A stretch of 64,000 nucleotides of DNA, taken from contig CM053328.1 of assembly GCA_028583605.1 (NCBI GenBank), positions 5,215,304 to 5,279,303 of the forward strand, read 5' to 3'. The stretch is from Dastarcus helophoroides (taxonomy: Eukaryota; Arthropoda; Insecta; Coleoptera; Bothrideridae). The notes under the pieces are model-generated. The model had not been told where the DNA came from and ran no database searches. It saw only the letters and a list, made by a program, of their open reading frames with translations. The position numbers and the translations under genes were made by a program. Shown one piece after another: positions 12,701 through 24,000 of this stretch (its first letter is position 1; every line of letters begins with the position of its first letter).

Positions 12701-13418
12701 CTTCTCGTCGTTGTTGTACTCCTCGGTCCTTTTCTTCTTTGCCATTTTCTTAGGGGTTGAAAATGTTTCTACTTGCATCTTGCAAGCCTCCTTGTTTTCT
12801 TTTGTTAGTTGAGCTATGCGCTCGTTTACTAACTGGGTCAATCTTATTAGTTCGGCCAAGTCGCAGTCGATCATGCTCTTCATCGTCGTAGATTGTGGCA
12901 CCAACGATCCTGGGACCTGGACGCACACAATTTAAACTCCGAAAAGCACTAAGTTTTCACTTGAAGTTGGCTAGAGCCGCACTTAGGGAAGCTACTTAAT
13001 TCACCTCCGTTCAGTACGAGTGTCGAGACAACTATGACACATTGAATGCTTCGTCCACTTACTTATATAGTCAAAGCTGTTCTAAATTGGTGTTTCAGGG
13101 TTGACTCAGTGTCGCCAACTTCTGATGACAGGTGGACAGGATTTGGAAGCCTCAGTGAGGCGTGGGGACATTTATGCTGTCATGATCTATCATTGCGTAA
13201 AAGCTGGGAATTTTGCTGATGCTAAAGATTTGTTTAACGAATTAAAACAAATGTTGGTTTCAGCTGGAAGTGTTCCTATCACTTACTACCTTAATAAGGA
13301 GTTGATAGAGGCGTTAGCTCGTGGGCTTAACGTTTCTGTTTCGTTACTGGTGCCTAAATCTGTGAAAACTGCAAATGAGAGCAATGAAGGTGAAATTGAA
13401 GAAGTTATCGAAGATTGA
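6526..13418 (+). CDS. IFT140, C-terminal four exons
   Basis: IFT140 is a core subunit of the IFT-A complex, which drives retrograde transport and membrane-protein entry in cilia. In insects this matters in ciliated sensory neurons and probably sperm. Four exons (6526-6721, 7285-7503, 7555-7753, 13099-13418) with GT/AG junctions join into about 310 residues. These match the family's conserved C-terminal TPR-like region, including [33 protein letters not shown] and the acidic tail EIEEVIED. Splice phases agree (0, 0, 1). The N-terminal WD-repeat part must lie upstream of the window. One extra base at about 6655 breaks the frame. The last intron (7754-13098) contains LINE sequences on the opposite strand. 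Recognition is from memory of the family, not a database search. Confidence 0.85.
7285..7503 (+). CDS. IFT140 exon, most conserved block
   Basis: 219 bp, phase 0 at both ends, between acceptor TTTCAG and donor CAG|GTATAC. It encodes [20 protein letters not shown] onwards to [11 protein letters not shown], the most strongly conserved stretch of the C-terminal helical repeats of IFT140. Confidence 0.88.
7555..7753 (+). CDS. IFT140 exon after a 51-bp intron
   Basis: Opens after TTTAG with [19 protein letters not shown] and runs to LFERGDISA plus one base, at donor G|GTAGGT. The short 51-bp intron upstream contrasts with the 5.3 kb intron downstream. Confidence 0.85.
7890..8455 (-). mobile_element. 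Two tandem copies of a LINE ORF2 C-terminal fragment
   Basis: Two copies about 282 bp apart (AATCCACTCGCAAAGG at 7898 and 8180). On the minus strand both encode the tail typical of Jockey/CR1-type LINE ORF2 proteins: [20 protein letters not shown] followed by YNLSLF. They are 5'-truncated and sit inside the IFT140 last intron, antisense to the gene, just before the larger LINE. Confidence 0.6.
8916..11600 (-). pseudogene. LINE ORF2: endonuclease and reverse transcriptase, broken
   Basis: Begins at ATG 11600, immediately after the ORF1 TAA. The N-terminal APE-type endonuclease shows [18 protein letters not shown] and SSDHCPLI. The reverse transcriptase shows [24 protein letters not shown] and YADDTAI. 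The C-terminal region runs to QILQKMNRN. Frame changes occur at about 11415, 11360, 10735 and 10350. A TAA at 9692-9690 replaces the Gln of the conserved GVPQGS motif (CAA to TAA), otherwise leaving that frame open for about 480 codons. Jockey clade by overall motif set and lack of RNase H. Confidence 0.85.
11601..12928 (-). pseudogene. LINE ORF1: Gag-like nucleic-acid-binding protein, broken
   Basis: The N-terminal half has a short heptad-like segment ([18 protein letters not shown]) and a Lys/Glu-rich tract. A stop lies near 12521. The same frame then continues through [20 protein letters not shown] and [12 protein letters not shown], the PRE_C2HC and zinc-knuckle region typical of Jockey ORF1. 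A frame change near 11950 leads into a Pro/Gln/Lys-rich tail ending NILTTF. Presumed role is binding LINE RNA. Confidence 0.75.
13099..13418 (+). CDS. IFT140 terminal exon
   Basis: Acceptor TTTCAG followed by two bases that complete a Gly codon, then [40 protein letters not shown] and the acidic end [11 protein letters not shown] before TGA. The phase matches the donor at 7753 exactly. The acidic C-terminus is characteristic of IFT140. This exon is undamaged although it lies beyond 5.3 kb of LINE-filled intron. Confidence 0.85.
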
Positions 13419-13454
13419 TTATATTTTTATTGTTGCTTTCTAGTTTAAGTTTAA

Positions 13455-13460
13455 AATAAA
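13455..13460 (+). promoter_or_regulatory. Poly(A) signal of IFT140
   Basis: AATAAA 37 bases after the stop codon, giving a very short 3' UTR. A palindromic MITE begins only 33 bases further on. Confidence 0.6.
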
Positions 13461-13492
13461 TATGACTTTCTTCAAAATCGTTTTTTTAATCA

Positions 13493-13676
13493 GTTGAAAT
13501 ACAAATCTTGTTCCCTGAAACCAGAAAGATTAAAAAACACAACAAAGGTTGCTCTAACGTGTTTCGACAGCCAACCTATCGTCTTCAGGGCAATGTCTCT
13601 CTGAAGATTATAAGATTTGACAAGATTTGTATTTCAGTTTTTGAAGATAACTAAAGACCAGTCCTTTCCAGCAAAT
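13493..13676. repeat. Palindromic MITE family, copy A
   Basis: Runs from TTGAAATACAAATCTTG through AAACACAACAAAGGTTGCTC and CGTGTTTCGACAGCC to a right flank GAAGATAACTAAAGACCAGTC. Related copies lie at 32755, 33025, 46270, 56185, 57897 and 59381. The family consensus folds back on itself. Confidence 0.75.
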
Positions 13677-16110
13677 TTATCAATTGCGGTTAAAGTCACA
13701 ACTTGAAGAAAAGGTCAAAGTTTTAAATTTGAAGTTGAAAATTTAAGGAAAAAATGTAAAAGATTGGACTCGACCTTTTGATAATACTAGTCGAAATATC
13801 ACCATGTTATTGAAAAAATCTTCAAATTTTGACACTTCTCTAGGTTACGACTTTTTCTAATTTTGTTTGGATTTAGAAAATAACGAAAAAATGAAATTCC
13901 AGCATATGTCAAGTTTACAAATCGAAATGTTGAGCAAAAAGTCGAATTTTGAATTAAACACAAGTTTTTAGCTTGGTAGCGAAATTTCGGATTTTTTTTT
14001 TGAAATTTCGACTTCACACAATTTCGCGTTGTAATTTTTTGCTTTTTCAAAATGTTTACTTCAACCTCGGAATCTATATTTTTTCTCAGTTTTGAAGTTA
14101 TAGCTAATTTAGATCAGAGAACTGAAAATCTAGCGGCGTCAGAGTGAGAGTAAGAGCGGGAAACTTGAATTATTCCTGCTCCGGTATCAGTAGCTAATTT
14201 AGATCAAAGAACTGAAAATTTCCAGAAAAAAGTCAAACACATCGATTTTTCATCAGTAAAATTGTAATTTCGGAAAGAAAGACGAAAATTTCACATATTT
14301 TTGCTTAACTTAATATGACACTCGCAAAGCCTTTTTGTAAATTTAAGTTTTTTTTAGTATTCCGAGTTGAAACACTTTAATTTTTTCTAAAAATTGGAAT
14401 TTTAAATTTCGAGTTTTATACTTCGACTGAAAATTTTGTGGCAATTTTTTTAAAATTTTTCCCAACAAGTCTTAAAAATTTATGTTTTGCATAAATTTAG
14501 AGTTTTTCTGGACATCAGCGCGAAAGTTCTTTTTTTTAGAAATTTGGGTATTTCTAGGAATTTTGAGACATTTTGGATTTTCAAGTGAAACTTCATTTTT
14601 TTAGCGCGATTGATTTTTCAATTTTCCTAAAATCCCTGATTTAACCTTAAAAGAATTTCTTTTAAATTAATTTGGGTTTTTACTTTAAATGTCAAATTTA
14701 TCCTCGAATTTTAAATTTTGTTAAAATCTGGAAATTTAAACGAACAATTCAAACCTATAAGTACATATTTGCAGAAAAAAAGGAATATTGACATTTTTTA
14801 ATATAATATCCCGTTTTTTCTCAACTACTTTTTTAAGTTCTAAGTTTAAACTAACTGTTTTAAGTTTTATTTATTTTCTGTTTGAAAATATTTAAATTTT
14901 TATTGTTTGTTGACAATATTCTAAAATAGTTTCTGAAATATGACTACGTGATATTTAAATTTATTTAAACCGTTACCTCATGATAGTTGACAAAATAAGA
15001 GGTTAGTTTATTTTACATAGAATAGGAAAAATGAAAAATAGAAGACCAAAATTAGATATGAAAAAATTTTGGTTTTTTTTTGATAAATTATGAAGAATAA
15101 CTTTTTTAAATTTCCTTGTTTAAAATTTGAAGTTTAGGAATAAAGTCGAATATTAAAATGAAAATCGAATTTTTTTTATTAAAATAAAAATTCTTTCGTT
15201 CGTTAAAAAGCTAAAACTTTAAAAAAGCTCTATTTTTGAAAAAGTGAAAATTTTTAAAAAAAAGGTATATAGAATTTTTCAAAGAATAACAGAGACTAAA
15301 TAGACTGAACGTTTCAATGTTGTCTCATGCGTACAGTTGAAGCTAAAATCCGGGGAAGTGGGGAGGTGCATTCCACTACTCTTTGATATGGTCGGATTAA
15401 GTAAAATTTATAAATACGAAACTTGCCGCGTAACGGTTCTAACGATTTAGATGAAACTTTAGAATTAGGGGCTTTTGGACCAATAGGATAATTTTTATAA
15501 GTGCTCTTTGGTAAAAGTTCACGAGAACTATTTTGAAAGACATCTTGGTTTAATAGAAAAATAATTTTCTTTCAATACGCGACGCCCGTGTACAATATTG
15601 TTAAGCCGGTGCTGTAAACACGTCATGATTGTAGTGAAATGGCGACGCGCGTACGCCGATAATTGAATATTTATATATTTTATTTTAACTACCCAAAGAA
15701 TGAAACTCTTGATTTTCCTTCACTAATGTGTTCATTGAGGTTTCAACAATGATCCACAATACACTTCCCCATATTTACAGCTCATTTTCTTTAAAAAAAA
15801 CCGATGTTATCTTCGCAAAGGTCTGTCAAATAATAAGAGGGCATTGCGAGCTAGATGGAGCTAGGCTTTCGCCAGGCTTTCAACTGGCTTCACTGCTTAC
15901 CGTGTTAGGTTCAGTCTCTGAAGAATAACAATTCTGAAAATGCCGAAATTTTCCAAATAAGTCTAAATTTCGAGAGGAAAAATGATTCTCTGAAAAAATA
16001 AGTCCAAATTTTCAAAACGTCAAGATTTTAGTAAAGGTAGAAATTTTGGAGGTCGAAATTTAAAAAAAAAAGGAATCTTTGAAAATCAGTATATTCTGTT
16101 TTATACGAAT
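13677..16110. other. AT-rich intergenic DNA
   Basis: Degenerate AT-rich sequence related to the GTCGAAATTTT repeats, with a local duplicate of AGCTAATTTAGATCA at about 14102 and 14192. No gene, RNA or intact element is seen. Confidence 0.5.
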
Positions 16111-16116
16111 TTTTAG

Positions 16117-16555
16117 AAAGCGGTAAAAGAGGTAATAAAGGAACTACTAAGAAAAGAACACAGCACTCACTGGAGGGGTGTCAACGGTCTGAAGCAATCG
16201 CGGAAGTTCATTGACGGGCCATCAGAAAAGAGAGCCAAAGAACTATTGCAGTTAAGCAAAAATCAGCTCAGGTGGACGGTTGGACTATTTACGGGACACT
16301 GTGCCCTAATGAAACATCTTACAACAATTGGTGTAAAAGAAAATTCTACTTGTTGAATGGTGGAGAGGAAGAAGGGACTTCTTTACACATATTATGCGAA
16401 CCAAAGACAATAGTGGAGACACCCATAAAGGAGGTTCCGGAATTTTTTAAAAGAACGAGCCTATTATGAGATACTCGTGGGGGGGGGGGCACAATAAGCG
16501 ATAGCTTCAGTGCTGCAGGGATAAACGACCCCATAATAATAATAAATTATAATAA
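16117..16555 (+). mobile_element. 3' end fragment of an I/R1-group LINE
   Basis: The plus strand encodes KQSRKFIDGPSEKRAKELLQ and LSKNQLRWTVGLFTGHC, the C-terminal RNase H / tail region of I- or R1-type LINEs. After a one-base frame change near 16355 it continues as GGEEEGTSLHILCEPKTIVE. Downstream, GTGCTGCAGGGATAAACGACC and a short (TAA)n tail at about 16535-16555 mark the 3' end. The copy is strongly 5'-truncated and dead. Confidence 0.65.
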
Positions 16556-17830
16556 GGCCAGCAGGTCAGCCCTTTCCTTGGAAGTGGTCGCAATATTGTT
16601 GTCATCGAGTAAAGGTGGAGAATTTCAAAATGTACCAATTGATTTTGTAAATCCCCAAATGGACGTGGAACCATTCGGACAGTTGATAAACCTTTGGCGC
16701 ATTTAACGAAAAATATCGAAATATATCAAAAATTTGGGTTTAAACTCAAAATAGATTGATTTTTACTTAGATGTCGATAGTCGAACTATAGCTGATGTCA
16801 AACGTGATAGAAAAATCTACAAAAATATGGCGACTTTACACATGTGCACTCAGAAATTATGTAGGCGGGAAACTGGAGGTGCCTATGTAGGCAATATTTT
16901 GTGTTAAAACTAAGTGATTTGGTATGGGTCAAATTAAAAGCCTCATTTGGAAGAAACTTTATTTTCTTTTATGGTAAATCAACACACAAGTTAAAAAAGT
17001 AGAAAAAAATACATAAATAAGGAAGAGTTATTTTATAAATGAAATTACATTAATTAATGAAAAATCTCTAAATATATAACAAGTTAGAAACTAATTTCAT
17101 TACAAAGTAACATTTTAAAAATAGTGTCGATTTGTGTACATTTGTATAATTTGTACTTCACAACTGACTTATAATGATAGAAACAAAATGGTTTAAACAC
17201 ATACCTTACTAGTAAAGCAGAAGTGCTTTTAATATTAAAATTAAAGTTACAAGTTAAAATTCAACACACATCAGCATAGCTATTAAAAATATTAAATTGG
17301 AGGGCCCAAATATATCTCATATTTAAAATTAATATATTTATAGATTCTAAATTGTTTTTCATTGTAGTTTTTCCATGAATCAATTGCAAGAAATATGTAT
17401 ACACATTAATGGCATTGCAGCATTTTTTACATTGTACAATAAAGCTCACATTTATTTAACTAACATTGAAGGCATACATATTTTGGTCAAAACAAGAACC
17501 TCAGTTAACAAAAATGTGAGGTTTACAAATATATAATATTTTGTGTATATAGATAGACTATTTAAAAACTGTAAATGCAAAAGGCAATAAAAATGGAAGT
17601 AGAAGTTTTAATACTTTCAAAAAATAGTTTTAATCATCTGTAAGGCTATTATAAATTCTGTTAACGTGGCAGTTGTATTAGGGGTAATTTTAACATTAAT
17701 TTCCATCCAGATGCATTTGAAACCGACGTTAGAATTTCCCCTTTCTATTTAACATGCTTCGGTTTCACTAAAATAAAACTTCAGTTAAAAAGTTGACATC
17801 CCTGAATTTAACGAATTGTAGAAGCGTGAT
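16556..17830. other. Probable 3' UTR and flank of the four-pass membrane protein gene
   Basis: AT-rich sequence with no gene. On the minus strand AATAAA occurs at 17456-17451, a candidate poly(A) signal about 375 bases past the distal stop codon. Confidence 0.35.
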
Positions 17831-18051
17831 TTAGAAATCTCCCCGCCATGTGAGTAGCGCATCAACCAGGAAAAGTGCCCCGTCGATGATGGCCAAAGAG
17901 GCTTTAGCCAAACCGGTATCCCTCCATTCGCTTTTGCGGTAGTTCTCGAATATTTTGATGTTTAGGGCCCCAGCTGCCACAAATACTGCAACGCCGGCCA
18001 AGGAGAAGAAGACGTCGATGCGTTTGTTGATGGGTGTGGACATTAAGTAAC
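17831..18051 (-). CDS. Distal alternative terminal exon (isoform ending WRGDF)
   Basis: Acceptor TTTGTAG, then GT completing the Gly codon left by exon 2, YLMSTPINKRIDVFF and an open frame to a TAG-type stop after LLTWRGDF. It has exactly the same 221 nt as the proximal copy and about 68% residue identity to it (49 of 72). The middle and end are hydrophobic, giving membrane segments three and four. Confidence 0.75.
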
Positions 18052-21000
18052 CTACAAATGAACATAACTTCAGAATTACGTAACTGATTGAATAAAATCA
18101 ACTTGGTTGATGATACCATCGTCATATGTAAATTAATAGAAGGCGTGTACATCATTTTTTAAATTTTGTTTAAAATGCTCATGGCAGTTTGTTATTCATG
18201 AGTTGGTTTTCAAAGTAGATTTATTTTGAAAATAGATCCCATTATATAAAGTCCCCTTCCAAACTTGAGACAAATTCAGGAAAAGAGTAAATTGAACGAA
18301 TTCAGATTTTGGTACACGCTACTGCGTTTGGTTGGACACGCTGCTGCGTTTGGTTGGACACGCTGCTGCGTTTGGTTGGATACGCTGCTGCGTTTAGTTA
18401 GACACGCTGCTGCTTTGGTTACATGCTGCTGCGTTTGGTTACACGCTGCTGCGTTTGGTTGCACGCTGCTGCGTTTGGTTACACGCTGCTGCGTTCTGTT
18501 AGACCCGTTACTGCGTTTAGTTAGTATGAATATTCTACTTAGTTACATTTAATCTAATATTCTCCTCTCCAAGTCAGGAAGGCGTCAATTAGGAAGAAAA
18601 GGGCGTTGATTATGGCTAGTGAACCTTTAGCCAAACCGGTGTCTTTCCACTGGCTCTTGCCGTAGCGATCGAATTCTTTGATATTTAAAGCGCCGGCAGT
18701 TATGAACAAAGCGACACCAGCTATACAGAAAAATACATCGATTTTTTTGCTGATCGGAGTTGACATCAGATGACCTGCAATATTACGATTCATTAAAGCA
18801 ATAATCCAACTGAGAAGTCTCAAGACAGATTCCTTAGAAGTGTTAGACGAAAATTAGTATTTCGTGTTGTCCATGCTTTTAGTGGGAATATATACTGTTA
18901 TACGATATGCTGGAAACTGAATATTCAGCGAAAAAGTGTGCTCGAATTAAATTTTGTGCCTGAATGATGGAAAAATAAGAAAAATCGTTCAAGGGAACAC
19001 TTTATACAAGGAGATGATAACATTTGTAGCCTCAAAAGTCAAGTGAAATATCTGTTCGGGATCACTATCAGGTCTTGATAGCTCCGATAAATGAAACGCG
19101 TTTTTATGTAAACTTAAACTTAACGACGTTTATTAAGTGAACTGACATCGCCAAGATCTGGGATGCAATTCCTTTGTACAAAACGTCAAAACCTACAGAC
19201 TCCTTAAAAACACCAAATTTTACCCCTCTGTGTTCTATTGTTACAATGGGGTCGCTGGTCAGTCCACATGCTTCCGGTGGTCAAGTGGGGATCTGACCAT
19301 TTCTTATCTTACACTAAAAATCTAAACATCAATATCATTTTACTATTATTGATTTTGCATGATTTTATTACCACCTTTCCAGATCTTAGTCGCATTTCCT
19401 TGCAAAGAAAACTACTGAAGAAGATTCAACAATATTTAGCTCCAAAACCATTTTTGATTCCAAAATTTTATAATTTTCCAAAGCTGGGAAAACATACGTG
19501 AATACGGACGCCGCTAATAAGGTTGGGGGTAAATCTCTCGCCCAATCACAAAGTTCCTTCTTTCGAGAAGGAACTTTTTTTTGGTCATAAACAATGGAGC
19601 AATAAAGGGCGCCAAAATCGGGAAAGGGACCATCCATTACGTCAAATATTAACAGGGAGGAAGGGGTCAATAGAGTGACATCGTGCCATAATAAGTGACA
19701 TGAGTCGTAAGCTTCGCGACATCGCAAAGCTTCGACTTTTTTTTTTTTGAAGAATTTCACTTTTTTAAGTTTAGAATATTCTCGAAAATTTCGTTTTTCT
19801 TAAAAAAATTGACTTTTTGAAAACGTAGAGTTCAATTTCCATATTTTTTTTTTAAAATTCAACTTTTTTGAATTTGCTTTCGCTGCATGAATTTGAAGTC
19901 TAGGTTGTATTCTACTTGCATGTGACTTAATATTTAATAATAGCACCTTTGTTTACAATTCAAACACTAAATACATTATCGAATTTTCTCAGGTATCATG
20001 TAGGTTTACTAACTGCTTTTATTAAGTCCTAGTCTCTATTTAAATTGAAGGATAAACAACAGGCGTTTGCGAGGCGTTGCAAATAACTATACAATATCTC
20101 ATCACTTACTATTTATTAGTGCTTAATGTGGGATTTGTAAATTGCTAATGATACTTTTAAAAAATTAAACGAACTTTCAACGTTTACAAAAAGTTTATAA
20201 TTTTTTTTATTACTTACAAGGAAAGTACCCGAGGTGTACCCCACCGATTTTTTTCATTTTGTGATATGTTATAGTACATAACAAAATATTGGACACGTAT
20301 TTTTTTTAGATGCTAACTCGGCGATTTAAGTGGTGAAACCACCCCTTAAAGTTAACCCCAAAAAACAGTTTTTCTTTAATAACTCAAGAATTAATTAGAA
20401 TTTTTTGATGAAACAAACGCTCTGTTATTTCTCATAAAAAAGCACTCCTAAAACATATTGGTTATGTTAAAAAGTTGCAACCCCTAATTTATATTGGGGT
20501 GAGTTTCAATTTTTTTCTTATATATCAACTTTTGAACAACTGAATTTTATCAAATGTAACAATTTTATTAAGAACACTAAAAAATAAAATTGACCTTGTG
20601 GTGACTCGAGTTCTACTAAACTGTTCTATTTCCTCGTTTGTTTTATTTAATTGAATTTTATTCAATATTTTCTTGGAAATATTAAATCTACAAATATTGT
20701 ACTAAATAAAATTCTTGTAACATAACGTTTTGCGTGAGAAACAGATTTCTTAGCGTTCACAAATTAGATAAGGGTTATTTGTTAGGCCTGGTTTGTTTCA
20801 AGTTTAATTACCTAAACTGAGTAAAATAACATGTTAGTTTTGAAGGACCGCTGAAAAGTAGAGTAATAAATAAGGGTAACATGTCAATAACGGAGACCGT
20901 AGCAAATATCTCGGCAAGACCATGTGGTGGTAGACTGGAGGAATTTAAAGTTCAAAAAACGCCCTTATAAACACGTACAATTGTAAGTTATTTAAATTTC

Positions 21001-24000
21001 AATTATCGAAGTAAAACTTGCAAGATAAAGGGACGACATCATTCAAAATGGGTTTGCAGTTTGATTTGCACTTTAAGAATCCTTTTCAAAATTTATTTAA
21101 GGGCTAATTTGGATTAGAAATATTTAAATTAGTAGAAATTCTGCATTCTCATGCCCTCTAGCGAGATGCAGAGGATGTCTTTCGGTCCCCAGAAGTTAAG
21201 GGTAGGGGAAGAAAAACCTAAAGCACCGTAAAGAAGTTAAAAGTAGTCAAGAACGGAACTTCGATGAAATTAGTTTAAAAATTATAGTCAAGAACTAAAC
21301 TTCGATGAAATTAGTTTAATAATTATGGTCAACTTCCGAACTTATAAAAACGAGTACGAAATACGGGAGTTTAAAAAAAAAGAAATTACTTCTGTTTGTT
21401 CTAATTAACGTGAATGAACACAAAAAAAACACTTTTCTGTTCAACGTGAAGTTCTTGTGCCATTTGTGTGATGTTTGCTACGAAATAAGTAGGCAAGTAA
21501 ATTTTAAATTGTCCGATAATTTTATTTGATGGTTTTTCGCTCTTATATGATTTAATTAGCTTTTCCTAAAATTTGAGAAATACTTGTTCCTAATTTTGAT
21601 CAATATGGGGTTGGGGGGCGTACACAAAAAAAAGAGAAAGGAATGTAAAACTTCCACAACAAACCGAATGAATGAGAAAGTCGTTGTTAGAAAATTATTA
21701 TAGGGCCAAGCACCCTACCGCTGACTGGTGCAACTACCAGTCTCAGTAAAACAAAAAAAAAAGAGAGAGAGAGAAAAAAACAAACACAAAGAGAATAGAA
21801 TGAAAAAAAAACCAAAACAAATAAAGCAAATTTGCTTCGAGAATCTTCTATTTTCTTAAGGTCGTTCTTCGATGTTCTGCTGTTGGAAACTGAGTTTCCA
21901 GGGGTTCAAAAAATCGATCACACCCATCACCGCAGGCTCGGTAACTGACAGCAGGCATCTATATTAGGATTTGCTGATGATGTACTGTAAGTTCTCGAAA
22001 CGTGAAAAACAAGGAAAACCGGAACCGGTGTTGTAAGAAGGTTGTCTGAAGAACTTTCCAGACATAGACAAAGTCCCAACACATGTGAACCCCTGGGTGT
22101 GCTCCGCGGGAACGTACGCCTTAACACCCTAGAAGGAGTAGTAACCTCTTCTAGTTCTTGTTCTGGTGTACTCGCCCGGTCTGCCTTATCCGTGGGTCCC
22201 CTCATCGGTTACACGTCCAAAAAAAAGGACCCCCTATATAGGTCACGGAGAATTACAACACCGCGCGTCGCGATCGGGAAGCTTTTGCAAAATTACTAAT
22301 TTATAGTCGCATGCCTAGATTTAGTGTCAACATAAATTTACTAACGTAGCCGGACGCGCAGTATCAGCATCAGCTCTCGTTAGGGAAATGTGTTGATGAA
22401 AGAAATGAGAACTTCTTGCCAGTTTCTAACTTTAATTTCAATGTTTTGTGCTAAGTCAAGCAAGCCACTTTCTAAGCCAGAAAACGCCCCTTCTATTAGA
22501 CTAGTAGCCGTAGAAGTAGATGTAGTGTTTGGAAGGGAAAATTCTGCTCAGAAAGTTTCTACGAAATCTGAACAATATTTCTAGTCTATTTTATGACACT
22601 GGTTTGAGTTCGAGTGATTGAGTTTGGTATGAGAACAACAGAAAACAAACAAAGGAACAAGTTAACAAAGGAAAGAAAGAAAGAGTGAGAAACGAGAGAT
22701 CTGTAAGATTGAATCAACATTTATAAATTTGATTTATTACGATAAATCACAACTTCATTTCCAAGCTTGAGCTCCATTTTCTCGTAGCATTATCCTTTGG
22801 ATATTGTTAGCTCAAAGCTTTAACAGGGAACTGTATGCTATGTGAAGTATGCTTGAATTAAGAAGCGACAAAAACACAAAAGAATTAAAAAAAACAGACA
22901 CCTGAAAATAGTTTGAGAACCTCTGTGTACAAACTAACCAGCGAACGCCCACCGATAATCAGGTACAAAGTTAGCTGCATTTGGTTTGAAAACCTTTGAG
23001 TACAAACTAAATGGCCCAGCTGGGGAAAGCATTGCGATTATTAGGGTTAAAATAAACTTTGGGAAATTAACAACCGACGTACCATATACGAGCGAAAGAG
23101 TTAGACAAAGAATGTCAGATTATTTGTGCTTAATGAATTCTCTTCATTTTCTAAAGAAATATTTCTCTCAGATCTGTGTCCAGCAAATTTAAACAAGTTG
23201 AAACAAACAGGTTCACTTTTATTTTGTTGTATTATGTTTATTAAGAACACTTGAAAATCACAAACTTGAAATTTTGTTTATTTATTTGTTGACCTATTGT
23301 AATAAAACGTTGAGGTCAATTGTTGTTTGAATTTGATAACACTTCCCTGTCGACTCTACGAGCTGGGGTTACAATTTATTGGAATAAAATAATTTTGAAC
23401 ACAACGTAGACAAATTGGGTCCGAAAATCGAAAGTAAATTATTCTTCGAAAATTTTTAAAGATGAGCAAAATTCGACAATTTCGAAAAACTACATACAAT
23501 CACTGGTTATGATCACAAACGGTTTTGGTCGCGCATCACATTTAATCGACTTGACCTGGATTTAATCACGACGGCTGCTCATTATAACCTGTCTCGGGGT
23601 TTTGCAAAAAAAACCTTGAAAGGGGTGATTTACCCCTTGAGTTAATTTTTTTCTGTACAGTGATATAGAAAGTAAAACACAACATATGTTTTCAATTTTA
23701 TTTCTATAATGATTATTTTGACATATATTTTGCATTAACAGTGAAATAACGTAACACCCCTATTTTTATGACCCTTGTAGAACCCCATGGATTTGTTCAT
23801 TATTAGATTGCGAATCAAAACATTTATTTTTTCACCTTTAACTTATTATATGTTGATATTTCATCAAAATAATGTATCAACAATTTCTTTAGATGCTAAA
23901 TTTGTGATTTAGTTGGTGAACTCCCCATCCCCTAAAGATAACCCCCAAAAAAAGTTTTTCTTTAATATCTCAAGAATAAATTGGAATTTTTCGGTAAAAC

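Larger units (their letters stand above)
8456..13035 (-). mobile_element. Degenerate Jockey-clade LINE in the IFT140 intron
   Basis: A roughly 4.5 kb non-LTR retrotransposon on the minus strand with a Gag-like ORF1 (12928-11601) directly abutting an endonuclease/reverse-transcriptase ORF2 (11600-8916). GAAAGCTACTCAATTCACCT-type motifs recur at 8655, 8805 and 8860, and a variant lies near 12985 beyond ORF1, so the noncoding ends share a repeated motif. The 11-mer ACACATTGAAT at 8530-8540 and 13037-13047 may be the target duplication. Several frameshifts and two in-frame stops mean the copy is dead. Exact limits are uncertain. Confidence 0.8.

Noticed and set aside
15728..15928. 66-codon plus-strand frame
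   Set aside because: No recognisable domain, no splice sites in agreement, and flanked by AT-rich filler.
19386..19760. 124-codon minus-strand frame
   Set aside because: It includes low-complexity Lys/Phe at one end and overlaps a transposon-end-like motif; no family recognised.
22042..22299. Overlapping frames on both strands in the fold-back insertion
   Set aside because: Short, mutually overlapping, with no motif; explained by locally higher GC.
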